NCBI GenBank assembly: GCA_951802195.1
Contig: OX637630.1
Span: 744,001-808,000, forward strand
Origin: Tausonia pullulans
Lineage: Eukaryota > Basidiomycota > Tremellomycetes > Cystofilobasidiales > Mrakiaceae
Direction of reading: 5' to 3'
DNA: 64,000 nt
Part shown: positions 11,581 through 22,175 of the stretch, piece after piece
Position numbering within the stretch: the first letter of the stretch is position 1
How the letters are laid out: each line of letters begins with the position of its first letter
Translations under genes and position numbers: made by a program
The notes under the pieces: generated by a model
The model's input: only the letters and a program-made list of their open reading frames with translations
Databases searched by the model: none
What the model was told of the DNA's origin: nothing

Positions 11581-14500
11581 ATGACGGTCATAGCACGCAA
11601 GAAGGACTCCGTCAAGGAGGACGACAGGCAGAGTACGTCCCGCCGTCCCGCTCGCGAGCCCCCACGCTCTCCCGCTCATCGCCCCTCGCCCGCCCCGCCC
11701 CCCTTCTCGCTCGCGCTCGCCTCGCCCTCTTCCCTGGTCCGTCCCGCCCCGTCGCCCGTCGCCGGCGGTCCCTCCGTTGCCAGACGTCACCAGCGGCATC
11801 CAATGTTCGTCCTTGTCCCCTCTCTTCGTAGGCTCGCCAGCGCCGTCCCGCCTACTCCGACTGACGTGTCGTGCTCACTCACTCTCCACCTCGTACCGTT
11901 CGTGCCCTCCCCTCGGCTCCACCTCCGATCCGGCCTTCTCGCGTCGATCTTGGACGCGTCGCCCCGTCCTCGACTCACAGTCCACTGCGACTTCTGCCAC
12001 ACCTCTCTAGTGTGTCCCTCTCTTCCCCCGTCAAAGCGCCCTGGCGACAGCTTCCCTTCGCGGAAGGTTGACTGACCTCTTCTTGGTGCCCCGAACCCCT
12101 ACCCAGACCCACTCCGTCCGAATCAAGTGCGCCGCCATCGGATGCGAGGAGGTCGACGTCTGCCCCTCGTGCTTCTGCAAGGGTAAGGAGGGCGGCAAGC
12201 ACAAGAGATGGCACGATTACAAGGTCGTCGTACGTCGTCGTCTCGCTCGTCGTCGCGTGGTCGTTGAGCCGAACGCGTCGTCCCTTCCCTCCCGTCTGAC
12301 CCATTCCTCATCGCCCACGTGCAGGAGCAACACTCCTACCCGATCTTCACCGAGTCCTGGGGCGCCGACGAGGAGCTCCTCCTCATCGAGGGTCTCACCC
12401 TCTACGGCCTCGGCAACTGGCAGGACGCCGCCGAGCACGTCGGCACGCGGACTCGCGAGGAGTGCGAGCAGCACTACCTCGAGGTGTGGATCGGAGAATC
12501 AAAGGCGGACAGTGGGGTTGCAGCGGTAAGTGGTGGTATCCTTCGCGTGGCTTGGTGGAATCAGAGAAGGGGGGGGGGGGGGGGGTTACGACGCGTTGAT
12601 GTATGAAGAGGACGCGTCGCCGTTCGTACACGCGCGCCTGGATGCTGACATCTAGGGGGGGGCTTCCTTTCTTGATGGCCTCGAACAGAAGGGATCCATC
12701 ACATTCGACATCGACACCGAGACGTTCCAGCAGAGGAAGAAGCGGCGAATAGAGGAGATGAGGGCCAAGCCGCCACGTGCGCTCCCTTCTTCCTCGCACA
12801 TTGGTGGCTCGCAGTCTGACGGTGTCCTTTTCCCCCCTCGATCTATCTCACAGAACTTCCCAACCCCGCCAACTCCAAGCCGCTCGTCTCCGCGCCGACG
12901 AACCACGAGGTCGCAGGCTTCATGCCAGGTCGCCTCGACTTTGAGCATGAGCTCCACGACGAAGCCGAGAACGCCGTCAAGGACATGGAGTTTGGCCTCG
13001 TCCTCAAATTCGGAGGTGAGGAGCAGCCAGGGGATGGCGGTGTGCCGGCGGGACCACCGGCGTCGGCGGTTCCACTGGCGATCCAGCAGCAGCAGCAGGC
13101 AGGAACGTCTGCGGCCGGTACACCGGCATCAGCGACGGCGGCTGCGACGCCAGATACGCCCGCGGTCGATATGAAGTCGGAGGCCAAGATGGAGGTCGAT
13201 GACGACGGCGACGATGACGACGAAGCCGAGGACGAGGCGAAGCTGGCCGTTGCGCTTGACCCGACACGGTCGGCCCGGGGTGTCGCGGGCGGTGGAGGGG
13301 GTGTTGGGGCGGGCAAGACGAGCTCCAAGTCGACCACAGTGTCGTCAGGAGGGGGATCCAAGCAACCTTTGACGGCCGTTCCTGGCCGACTGCTCGACGA
13401 CGGAAACGATAGCTCGACGAGCTCGACGCCGGAGCCTTCCTCGGGCCCTTTAGCACCCCCAACACCAACGGCAGACTCGGCGTCCTCGTCCCAGACTCCC
13501 GCACCAGCACCACCACCCCCTCCTCCGCCTCCTCCACCTCCTGCGGCGCCTGCCACCGCCGCTCCGATCCCCGTCAACACGGACTCCCCGGATTACCTCG
13601 AGGACCCGGATGACCTCGAGCTCAAGCTGACGATCCTTGAGATCTACAACGACAAGCTCGACCGGCGAGCCGAGGCCAAGAGCGTCATCTTCCAGCGGGG
13701 GCTTATGGAGCATAAGAAGGTGAGCTCTCTCTTGCGTGTCTCGGTTGGCGGCTGGCCGCTTGGCTGATATCTGCCACGATGGATACAGATCGTTGCGGCG
13801 GATAAAAAGAAGCCGCAGAAGGACAAGGACCTCGTTCAGAAGTACAAGGTCTTTGCCAAGTTGCAGACAGCCGAGGACTACGAGCTCTTCATCGACGGCC
13901 TGCTTTGTACGTGCTTGCTGCTCTCCTTCCATCTCCTCAAGTTCTGCTTGCTAAAGAATTGACATTTGCAATGCCCCTACTCCAGACGAGCAAAGCCTCC
14001 GAACGCGGATCAGCCAGCTGCAGACATACCGCTCGAAAGGTATTATTTCAGTCGCCGACGCCGAACGATACGAGCGCGAGCTCGAGTATCGCACCACGGG
14101 CGCCGTCCTTGATCCCAAGGCGAGCCGAGGGCCCAGCGGCGGCGGCGGACCGGGGGCACGGTATTCTCTCCCATCAACGTCCGCGGCTGCTGCTGGGGCT
14201 AGTATCGATACGAAGCGACAGTCGTTGGGTCCTAGTGAGATTGGCGCGGACTCGGCGCCGAGATCGGGAGCGTATGCTGCCCATGCAGGCGGTCGCAAGC
14301 CTCGTACGTCGTCGTCCTTGGCACTATTTACTCGCTTTCTTACGCTGACGGCCCCTCCTCTATCCCCAGCTGCCCCGCTCAATCTCGCCTCGGCCGCTTC
14401 CCTCCATCTCCTCACCGCAGCCGAACAAGAGCTCTGCTCGACGCTCCGCATCCTCCCTAAACCGTATCTCCTCATCAAGGAAACCCTCATTCGCGAGTAC

Positions 14501-14905
14501 GCTCGCCGAAACGGTAACCTCCGACGGCGCGAGGCCCGGGGGCTCATCAAGATCGACGTCAACAAGACGAGCAAGGTCTGGGACCTCCTCGTCGAGATGG
14601 GTTGCTTCGAGAACAATGGCGCTGGGTCGAACGCAGCGGCGGCGGCGCACAACACCCCAGTGAGCCCGGCGACGCTAACGATGGCACTCAAAGAGGGCAG
14701 CAATGGCAGCGGAGGGGAGTCGACGGTCGTTAGCGAAGAGGCAGGAGCAGGCGCAGCAGCAACTAGAGCAACGGCCGACGCAGTCAAGACCGCTTCGCCA
14801 ACCCTGCCACCCCCATCGCCTCAGTCAACAGAGACTTCCGGGCCGCAGGGCATGGAGGGGGTCGTGGAGGAAGGGGCACGAGGCCAGCAAACCCCCCCTC
14901 CTTGA
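11581..14905 (+). CDS. ADA2: ADA2, transcriptional adaptor of the SAGA histone acetyltransferase module
   Basis: Nuclear co-activator that binds and stimulates Gcn5. Domains in order: an N-terminal ZZ zinc finger assembled from three exons ([31 protein letters not shown]); a SANT domain ([39 protein letters not shown]) that contacts Gcn5; the ADA2 core [36 protein letters not shown] and [19 protein letters not shown]; and a C-terminal SWIRM domain ([36 protein letters not shown]). Between core halves sits a low-complexity insert rich in Gly/Ser/Pro/Asp (about 13000-13570). One intron holds a 17-nt G run (12569-12585). The tail is Gly/Ala/Ser-rich and ends at 14905. About ten introns. Confidence 0.95.
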
Positions 14906-15339
14906 TCTGCGTCTCGTTTCCTTTCTTCTCGTCTCGGCTTAGCTCGACCGTGCAGCTCTATCTCTCTCTTCCCTGGTTTGCTTTTCCCTCACGATTGCCA
15001 CGATTCACCCTTTCTTTCTTCTCTTCTCTTACTTTCTTCCTTCTCTTGTCTTGTTTTTTTTTTCGTGTCTTGTTTTCTTCTCCCACCACCTCATGGTTTC
15101 AGTCTCCTTCGTTCTCGCTCACCAACAGACCAACCCGCCTTTTGCTATTATTCCCCGCTCCTTTCTCCACTCCATCCTAGTTCATCTTGCACGCGGCTCT
15201 CTCTCTCTCTCTCTCTTTCTCTCGGCCCCCGCATATTAAGCCAAGCATTACTCGTCTGCGGACTCTCTCTCAGGGTGCAACATAAAATAAAAGACAACAC
15301 GGGGCATGCATGCCATCTAAGTTGCTCCCGCACGGAACC
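14906..15339. other. C/T-rich region between convergent ADA2 and POL12
   Basis: Strongly pyrimidine-rich on the plus (ADA2 sense) strand, with runs such as the CT repeat at about 15196-15224. It is best read as the ADA2 3' UTR plus the POL12 3' end. The reading frames here have low-complexity composition (Ser/Leu/Phe) and no splice support, so no gene is called. Confidence 0.6.
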
Positions 15340-18300
15340 TCAAATCTTGACAATGTCCACTCTCACACGCTCCGCGACATCGTGCTCCAGCCAGGCCTCC
15401 TCACCCTGCGTCCCCGCCGACGCTTGCGCGACGAGCCTCTCCCGGTTCAGCGGGTGGACGTTGATGCGCGCGAACGTGCCTCCCGCGGCGCGCTGGGCGA
15501 GCCTCCCCGGGTTGATGAAGACGACGCCGTCGACCGCCTTGGCGAACTTGGCAAGATTCGAGGGCGAGATGACGATGTCCGGGATGGTCTCGAACGCCAG
15601 CTTGTCGAAGTGGGTGAGATCGAGGTTGACGTCGGCAGCGTTGGCGGCGGGGACAGGATAGAGGGGGTAGAACCTGATGCTTGGGCACGAAGACCCAAGG
15701 TCAGCCAGACAGGGATTGGAGGGGAGGGAAGGGGTCGCGTACGCACGTCCGTTGGGAGATCATCGATCTCATGACTGTCGCCATGATGTCCTGCTTCTGT
15801 GGCGCGGCGCCTGGCTCAGGCTCAGCCTCGCGAGCGGACTTGAAAAGGATCTCGCGCCGAAGGTGGAAGAACGTGTCGACAGAGGTGACCGCGATCGCGA
15901 CTTCATTGATGCGGAAGACACAGGGATTGGAAACAAGTTGGAATGGCTGTTGATGGGACAGAAAAGGGTGGGGTCCGGAGGCTCCGTGTCAGCGAGGGTT
16001 TGGACCGCAGGCCGAAGAGCCAAGGCTCAAGCTGACCGACCCATGGGAGTCCGAGCTCATCGCCGTTGAGCATGCCTTGGGGGAAGCAAATCTGAGAGCT
16101 GACGAGGTCTCGAAGCGACGGAACGAGGAAAAACTTGGTCGCCGGGCAGAGTTTCTGGTGTTCTTTGAGGCGCTTCGCGATTCGCGACCTGAAGAGCGCC
16201 TCCGGCGTCTTGTCGACGGCGCCCTTCTTGATCAGCGGGTGAGCCGAATCGATGAAAGGACCAAGCTAAGGAACAGTAATCTCAGCTAGGGCTGGCGGAT
16301 CCTTGATTTTAAGAGTATGGGAGTACTCCTCGGAAATAAACGCACGAGGATGACCACGTCTGGCCGCGCGGTCTTGAGCTCCTCCATGAGCACATCCATC
16401 GGGGCGTATTCGAGGTCACTGTCGAGCGTGAACGGCCCGCAGGCCGTGTAGAGGGAGACGGGCTGTCCACCAAGCTTGGGGCCGTGTTGGAACTGCAGTA
16501 TCTTCGATGCCTCTGTCCTGGCGACATCAAGCGTTGGGGGCTGCTCGCATACAAGCAGTAGCAAGGCATGAGTTTTGGTGAGCTGCTGGAGGGAGATGAA
16601 GATTGGAAAGGCAGAAAGAGTGATTTCCACTCACCAGAAGAATCTCTTCAACGGTGAACCATCCACCGCTCCCATTCCTGCCCTTGAACGCCATGACCGC
16701 GCCAGGGAACAGACCTGTGCCCTCTACGCCGGGCGCCTCGCCCCGGACACTCACGTCGGGCGCAAACTGGAGAGGGGTACGTCGGCCACCGCCAAATGTG
16801 CGCGAGGGTTGGATGAGAAGTGACGACTCGTTGATCTTCGCAAGAGAGTCGCTGTGGATCTGCCCAACGACATAAACGGGCTCCTGAAATGACATACATT
16901 AGAGGTTTATTAGCGTGCAGCTACACACTCATTGAGATGAGTCGATCAGGCCTGACCTCGTTGGTTTCCGACGGGTCCGTGAAGTCCTCGCTGAGACCGT
17001 AGTACTCGCGAATCATCTCTCCAAATGTGTCGATCCTCGAATTGAGGACTGATCAATCGGTGAGGTGACCGAGTCAGGTTCAGTCTATGGAATCGTCGTG
17101 TATAGTGAGCCGAACCGGACTGACTCTCGGCGCGCTCGGTGACTTTCTCAAACATGTAGCGATCTGAGAGAGCGGAGATTGGTCAAGCTTGACTGGGACG
17201 TGCGAACGTTGGGCTGGGCAGAAAACTTACATGCGAAGTTCTCCGGGTCGATCTCCGCCTGCAGTTTCACCCTCGACTTGCCCTCGAATGAATAAGGGAT
17301 CGCGGGAGTCTTGGCGGCCGCGAGCTGAGGGTTGAGCGTGTCGGTGACGCGCAGCGCATCCGTTCGAGAGGCGAAAGACTTCGAGGACGACGGGGTAGCG
17401 GCCCTATAGATCCAGAATGAGATCAGGCCAACTCGGAACAGCGTCTAGCGAGCGTTTAAGCTTACGATGGGCTCTCAAACGTCCCAGGGTCTGAGAGGAC
17501 ACCATTGCTGGCCCTGACAACAGGAGTGCTGAAGTTGGGGCGACCTAGCATGGGCATCTGTCGCGGGGTGGCTTGGTCGGCAGAGAAGCCGGGTGTTCGG
17601 CTGGGTGTCGAAACGGGAAGAGGTCGCGAGGCGCTCGGAGTCGCTGACGGGCGGGGTCTCTTGGCCAACGGGGTTCCCGGCGAGTTGAAGTTCCCGAGAC
17701 TGATTCGAATGGAAGGTCAGTGAGAGGAGTTCAAAGAAGAGCGTGGACAGACGGGAGTAATGACGGAGTCGCGGAGGAGCCTCCCCGTCCAAAGCGTTGA
17801 GACGCGTCACACCGGCGTGGCGCGCTGTCGTTGAATACCCACTATCGGTCTGCAGCAGGTCGGCAAGTAGCCTCGACAGAAGTGCGCTGCAGATACTAAA
17901 ACAACGTCGAAAGCAAGCTCGTGGATGCCTGAAGGCAATCTTGGCCCTCCCTCTCTGATGCTCGCTCGCTCCTGGCCCTTGTTTCGACCTGATTCATTGG
18001 AATCCTCCGCGACACCATCGTGCTGACTAAAACTCACAGTTGATCGAGTCCTGTGGCAGCACTGTTTCGTTTTATGCCAGCGAGCCCGGGCGTCGTCTTG
18101 GCCTTCGAGGTACTCGCCGCGGCGGCAGCCACCGAATGTTCACGGGCGATCTCCTTCTTGAGCTCTCGCGCGCTCTCGAGATTAAAGACGGCGCCAGACT
18201 TGAGGTGGTTAAGGACAAAGGCCTCCCACTTAAAAAAGAGCTCTTCGGCCGGGAGCGCGTAGAGGCGAAGGATCGAGAGGCCTGGTTAGGGGAGGGGAGG

Positions 18301-18452
18301 GGGGTAGTAGGGCGACGCGTTGGAGGTCAGCCAGCTGCTTCGTGCCTGGATAGGAAGGAAGGCGTATACGTACATTCCGCGAGGAGCGAAGGATCCCTAA
18401 GCGACGGGCCGAAGTGAGAGACCAGAGAAGCCTTGAGAGACGCATCATCCAT
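15340..18452 (-). CDS. POL12: POL12, B subunit of DNA polymerase alpha-primase
   Basis: Non-catalytic subunit that tethers Pol1 and couples primase at origins and telomeres. The N-terminus MDDASLKASLVSHFG continues after the first intron with LYALPAEELFFKWEAFVLNH, the family's N-terminal helical signature. Later exons give an OB-fold region (PVYVVGQIHSDSLAKINESS, RRTPLQFAPDVSVRGEAPG, GTGLFPGAVMAFKGRNGSGG) and then the inactive calcineurin-like phosphoesterase fold (VSLYTACGPFTLDSDLEYAP, MDVLMEELKTARPDVVILV, FIDSAHPLIKKG on a further exon). The end reads FARINVHPLNRERLVAQA and VDIVKI before TGA at 15340. About nine introns. The promoter carries a cluster of CGCG cores, in line with G1/S control (separate entry). 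Confidence 0.92.
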
Positions 18453-18861
18453 GGTGGGCAGGTGAGAAGGTGGGAAGGGTGAGGGAGACAACGGAGAAGG
18501 GTGATTGGGCAAGGAGAAGTGGGGATGATACACCAATTTGCTCGACAGGTAGGGGCCGAATATACCGCAGAGCTCAATGGTGCTAGCCGCGTCCAAGACG
18601 GGAGTAGATGTGTCGGAGTAGGGCGCGGTCGACGTGGTGGTTAGGCTGAACCTCTCCTTTGGTGGGCGCGTTGAGACGAGGCACAAAGGAGAGCGGCGCG
18701 TCGAAGCGCGTCTCGCGTCGTCTCTAGCGTTCGACGCGACCTCCACAGGCTGGAACTGCGGTTGCTTTAGATTCAACCGACTGGTTCCCTTTTACAGCCA
18801 GGTAGACTCATCGAATATGACCATGGCACCTCGCAGAATGCTCATCATTTATATCTTAAAT
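18453..18861 (-). promoter_or_regulatory. POL12 upstream region with a cluster of CGCG cores
   Basis: Between the POL12 start (18452, minus) and the stop of the PLC-like gene. Seven CGCG tetramers lie at 18588, 18624, 18667, 18697, 18707, 18714 and 18735, several inside GCGCGT or GACGCG contexts. MBF-type factors of fungi bind ACGCGT-like sites upstream of replication genes; none here is the exact hexamer, so the link is inference. Confidence 0.4.
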
Positions 18862-20675
18862 CTATTGACCGATGACGGCCTCAACGAGGCCAGGAACTTG
18901 GTGGTACCAGTCCAAGAGGACGACACCACGACGTCCATCTGGAGACAGAACAGTTTGTCAACTTTCGACCCACCTTCAGGTAGCATCATATCGGCAGGCC
19001 ACTGACCCTTGCGCTTCTTAAGGGCTTGAAGAAGCCGATGGTTGACTCCTTGGATATTGTCCACTCCCAGCGCCATGTACTATGTTCGATTTGTCAGCCC
19101 AGGGATTTGTGTCTAGCTGCGAAGTCGTAAGAGACTAACCTCAGGGTAAACGCCAATGGTGTTGGCGTAGGCGCTCGCAAAGGTGATGAAAAGGTCACTC
19201 GAGCTCGAGGCGTTGCTCCGGGCCTGATCAATATGAGCGATCGTGGCATTGTACTTCCAAGTGATAGGGACAGCGGGTCCTTTTGGAGCGTTTGGGGCGG
19301 TGTCTGAATGAGTGAGGGTGATGCGGTCAGAACACTGTTTTGGATGCGCCGAGGGCTTCATGAAGAAGTACGAACAGTAGTCCTCGACCTTGATGACAGA
19401 CGAGATGTTGGCGTTGTAGACAATCTTAAAGTCAGGGAGGTTGTCCGAAAAGACATCGGGCCCCATATCGAGACCAATCTGCTTCGAGACGGGAAGGTGG
19501 GCGTTGCCGATCCGGTTGAGGAAGAGGATACGGCCGCGGGCCTCTCCAAGAGTCGGGATCTGGATCCATCTTGTCAGCTTAGGCGCTGGATCGCACAAAC
19601 GGAGAGACTTGCAATGGCATTTTGCTGTAGCCCTGTAGATGAGAATCGAGAGTCTTAGCAGTCAGATAAGAAGTTGTGGAATGGAGAGATGGCTCTCACA
19701 GAAGTCACGTCCAACTCCAGTCGTCTGGAGCGAGTTGATAGCAGCCTGGAGGGCCGCGTCATTCGTGCCCACATCAACCTTGACGGAGATGAAGAGAGTC
19801 TCCGAAGGGTGTTGGTCGAGGAAGTGGTAGAAGCCGTAGAAAACGCTAGGAGGGAAGATTGTCAGCTTCTCAGCTTCGGAAGACGGACCCCGATGGAAGG
19901 TATGCATGTACTCGGCGACGGTTGCTTTGGTGCTCATCATCTGGGTGCCTTTTGGTCGCTAAGTCAGTTAAACTAGGGGCAGGGGGAGAGAACGCTGCTC
20001 ACTGTGGTAGAATCGGAGGATCGAGGTATCGTTGTTCTGGACGCCGTTCGTTGTATCGTACCCGATTCTCAGATCAAAGGCGCGGAGCCCATCATTAAGC
20101 ATCTGGAAAAGGGACCTCGTCTGCAGCAGTTGCGGAGCGTTAGATCTGCACGCACGGAACCGCAGAGGAAGGGATGAACTTGACAGCGCCAGACAGAGGA
20201 AGCCAAGGAATTCGTGTAGGCATAGGTGACGTTCGCCTCCTCGGCAATCCTGCCGACCGACTGGGATCTGCGGTATGAATAAGACGTCAAATGCGCAGCT
20301 GCGGTCGTTGGGAGTGACCCAGCAGGACGGACGAGTAGTTCCACGTGGCGCAGTCGTGACAGCCGGGAAGATTGAGCTCCGTGAGGCTGAGATTGTCGCT
20401 CTTCGAGCCGATCCAGTTGGCGAGGTGAGAGTCGGACGACTTGTACTCACCTGAGATGGGGAGATCAGCATACCGCTCAAAAGGTTGGCCCCTGTTCGGT
20501 ATTCACCGAGAATCTCTGCCCCGGCCTCGAGGTGACGGCGCGTCTCGGTCGCGTTGAGCCCGCTTCCCGCGGGCTTGCTCTGAGAATGACGATCCTCGGA
20601 CCGCTTAACGTCGATAGGACCGGCAAGGACAGAAGTGATCGAGAGCAGGTGAAAGATGGTAGAAAGAAGTTGCAT
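18862..20675 (-). CDS. Secreted phosphatidylinositol-specific phospholipase C-like protein (PLC X-domain)
   Basis: A single X-domain phosphodiesterase related to bacterial and fungal PI-PLCs, likely extracellular or in the wall. The start at 20675 gives a signal peptide (MQLLSTIFHLLSITSVLAGP) followed by a likely KR processing site. Exons then read LSLTELNLPGCHDCATWNYS, with the first catalytic His in an LPG-x-HD-xAT motif; LNDGLRAFDLRIGYD, with the strand carrying the metal/substrate residues; FYHSE with the second His; FLDQHPSETLFISVKVDVG; and IPTLGEARGRILFLNRIGNA. The last exon, reached through an intron near 18945-19011, encodes GVVLLDWYHQVPGLVEAVIG ending at TAG 18862; the alternative unspliced frame gives an unrelated end and was rejected. 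The cleaved lipid (PI or GPI-like) cannot be told. Confidence 0.82.
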
Positions 20676-21400
20676 GGCGAGATGGGATTTTAAGTGAGCG
20701 AGGAACTTTGAGTCAGCAAGGAAGAGGCAAAGGAGCTAACAGGAAAAGGACGAGCGGAGTGTTTGGCTTCGACGCGTTCGGACCGTCGTCGAGAGTGACG
20801 AGTCGAACGTGGGTTTTCCCGGCCCGTGGGTTGGGGCAACGACCGCACGTTCGCCACGGTGCGACTTAGCTCTGGAAAAGATCGAAGATAAAAATTGTCA
20901 TCGAAAATGCAAGTGCGCCGATGTCAGCCGTACTCTGAAGAGGGACGCGCAGTCTAGTCGCAACGCGCACAACGTCAAGAAAGCGGCGCATTGAGGTTGC
21001 CGGAACTTCAAAATATTAACGCACTACTACACTACTTTGAGCATCCGTGAATGCTGCTCTCCCTCGAGAGCGAGCAAATGTAAACAGGTTTATCGAGGGC
21101 CGGAGAGCGCTCCGCGAGCAGCCTGGTCTCAACCGATCGGCAGCAGTGCGCAGTCGTTCTTCTCGCCCCTGTAGTCAGTCTTCTTCGAGTGGCGACAGCC
21201 AGTCGAGAGAAGGAGGATAATACGGGTCGTTTGGGGCGATAGCCGGCGTGGGTATTGAACGCTGGCCGATGTCCCCGCACTTATATAGGCGGGTTCTCTG
21301 ACGTCACCGAGCTTGTGTCTCGCGCTCCAAAAGGGCGAAAGCCCGCCTTCCCTCCAACAACCACTACCTTCCCTCTTCTTCTCATACACACTCCTTCGGC
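20676..21400. promoter_or_regulatory. Divergent promoter region with a TATA-like box and a TGACGTCA site
   Basis: 725 bp between the PLC-like start (-) and the short gene at 21401 (+). On the plus side a TATATA element lies at 21282-21287, and a perfect palindromic TGACGTCA (CRE/ATF-type bZIP site) at 21299-21306, followed by a pyrimidine-rich leader (about 21345-21390) up to the ATG. This looks like a strong TATA promoter for the short gene. No transcript data are available. Confidence 0.5.
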
Positions 21401-21859
21401 ATGTCCGCTTCAAACACCAACAACCCTGGTTACTCCGCCGGTGAGGGCATCAAGGGTATCTTCAACACCGTCCATGGCGTCGGAGAGACGATTCGAGGCA
21501 ACATCAACGGTCGGGAGCCCTCACTTCCCTCGTACGCTCTAGCCGGCTGCTGACAATGCTTCTATCCACTCTCAGGTCTCGCGGACGGCGCAGGTAAAGC
21601 TCGCTATGTCGTTTTTCTCCTCATCCTTGTACTGACTTGGCTCGCTTCGAACTACTCTCTAGGCGACGCGTCCGTTCTTTCTTCCCCTCATAATCAGCCT
21701 TCACACTTGGCTCGACGATTGCTGACCTATCAATCCTCGCACAGCATCACTCAGCGCAATTCCACCACAAACACAACCTCGGCCACGAGCGCCCAGGCCA
21801 ACGTCGGTGTTGCCGAGAAGGGCAATGCCGAGATCGCCCGCGGGATCGACAAGCTCTGA
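21401..21859 (+). CDS. Short 82-residue hydrophilic protein, function unknown
   Basis: Four exons. MSASNTNNPGYSAGEGIKGI, FNTVHGVGETIRGNING, LADGAGDAI, then TQRNSTTNTTSATSAQANVG and VAEKGNAEIARGIDKL to TGA at 21857-21859. The third intron must use the weak donor gtccgt and acceptor cgcacag to keep the frame of the last exon, and contains a good ctgac branch site. The first 45 residues are an amphipathic Gly-rich repeat-like stretch (GIKGIFNTVHGVGETIRGNI), the rest Thr/Asn/Ala-rich. Proteins of this look are common, unannotated and often stress-induced in basidiomycetes; that is a memory-based impression, not a search result. The TATA-type promoter points to regulated high expression. Confidence 0.65.
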
Positions 21860-22175
21860 ATAGCTAGTTCATGAGAGGTGAGCCGGGCGCCCTTCTCCAT
21901 GTCGGCACTGCGAGGCTGACGCTTTGATGTATCTACCTGATCGATCAAGACTTCGCAACTTCGTAATCTGATTAATGACCGTGACGCTTTCTAATTTGTT
22001 CTCCGCCTTCCGCTTAGAGACGAGCCAGATTACAGCACGAACAAAGCATTTGCTAGAATTATTAAGACTACAGTATGGCGTGAAGGGGAGAGAGAGAAAG
22101 AGAGGGAGGTAGAGGGCCAGCCATGCAAGAGAAGGTGAGACAGATAATGGTTCTAGTTCGAGGAGCTGGATCGGC
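21860..22175. other. Gap between two convergent genes
   Basis: 316 bp between stops. Purine-rich on the plus strand at 22080-22115. Holds the 3' UTRs; nothing else recognised. Confidence 0.5.

Noticed and set aside
12569-12585. 17-nt G run and, at 27400-27413, a 14-nt G run
   Set aside because: Isolated homopolymers, one inside an ADA2 intron and one intergenic; no run of G-tracts forming a clear quadruplex pattern.
15196-15224. CT dinucleotide repeat
   Set aside because: A simple microsatellite within a pyrimidine-rich 3' UTR; no further meaning visible.
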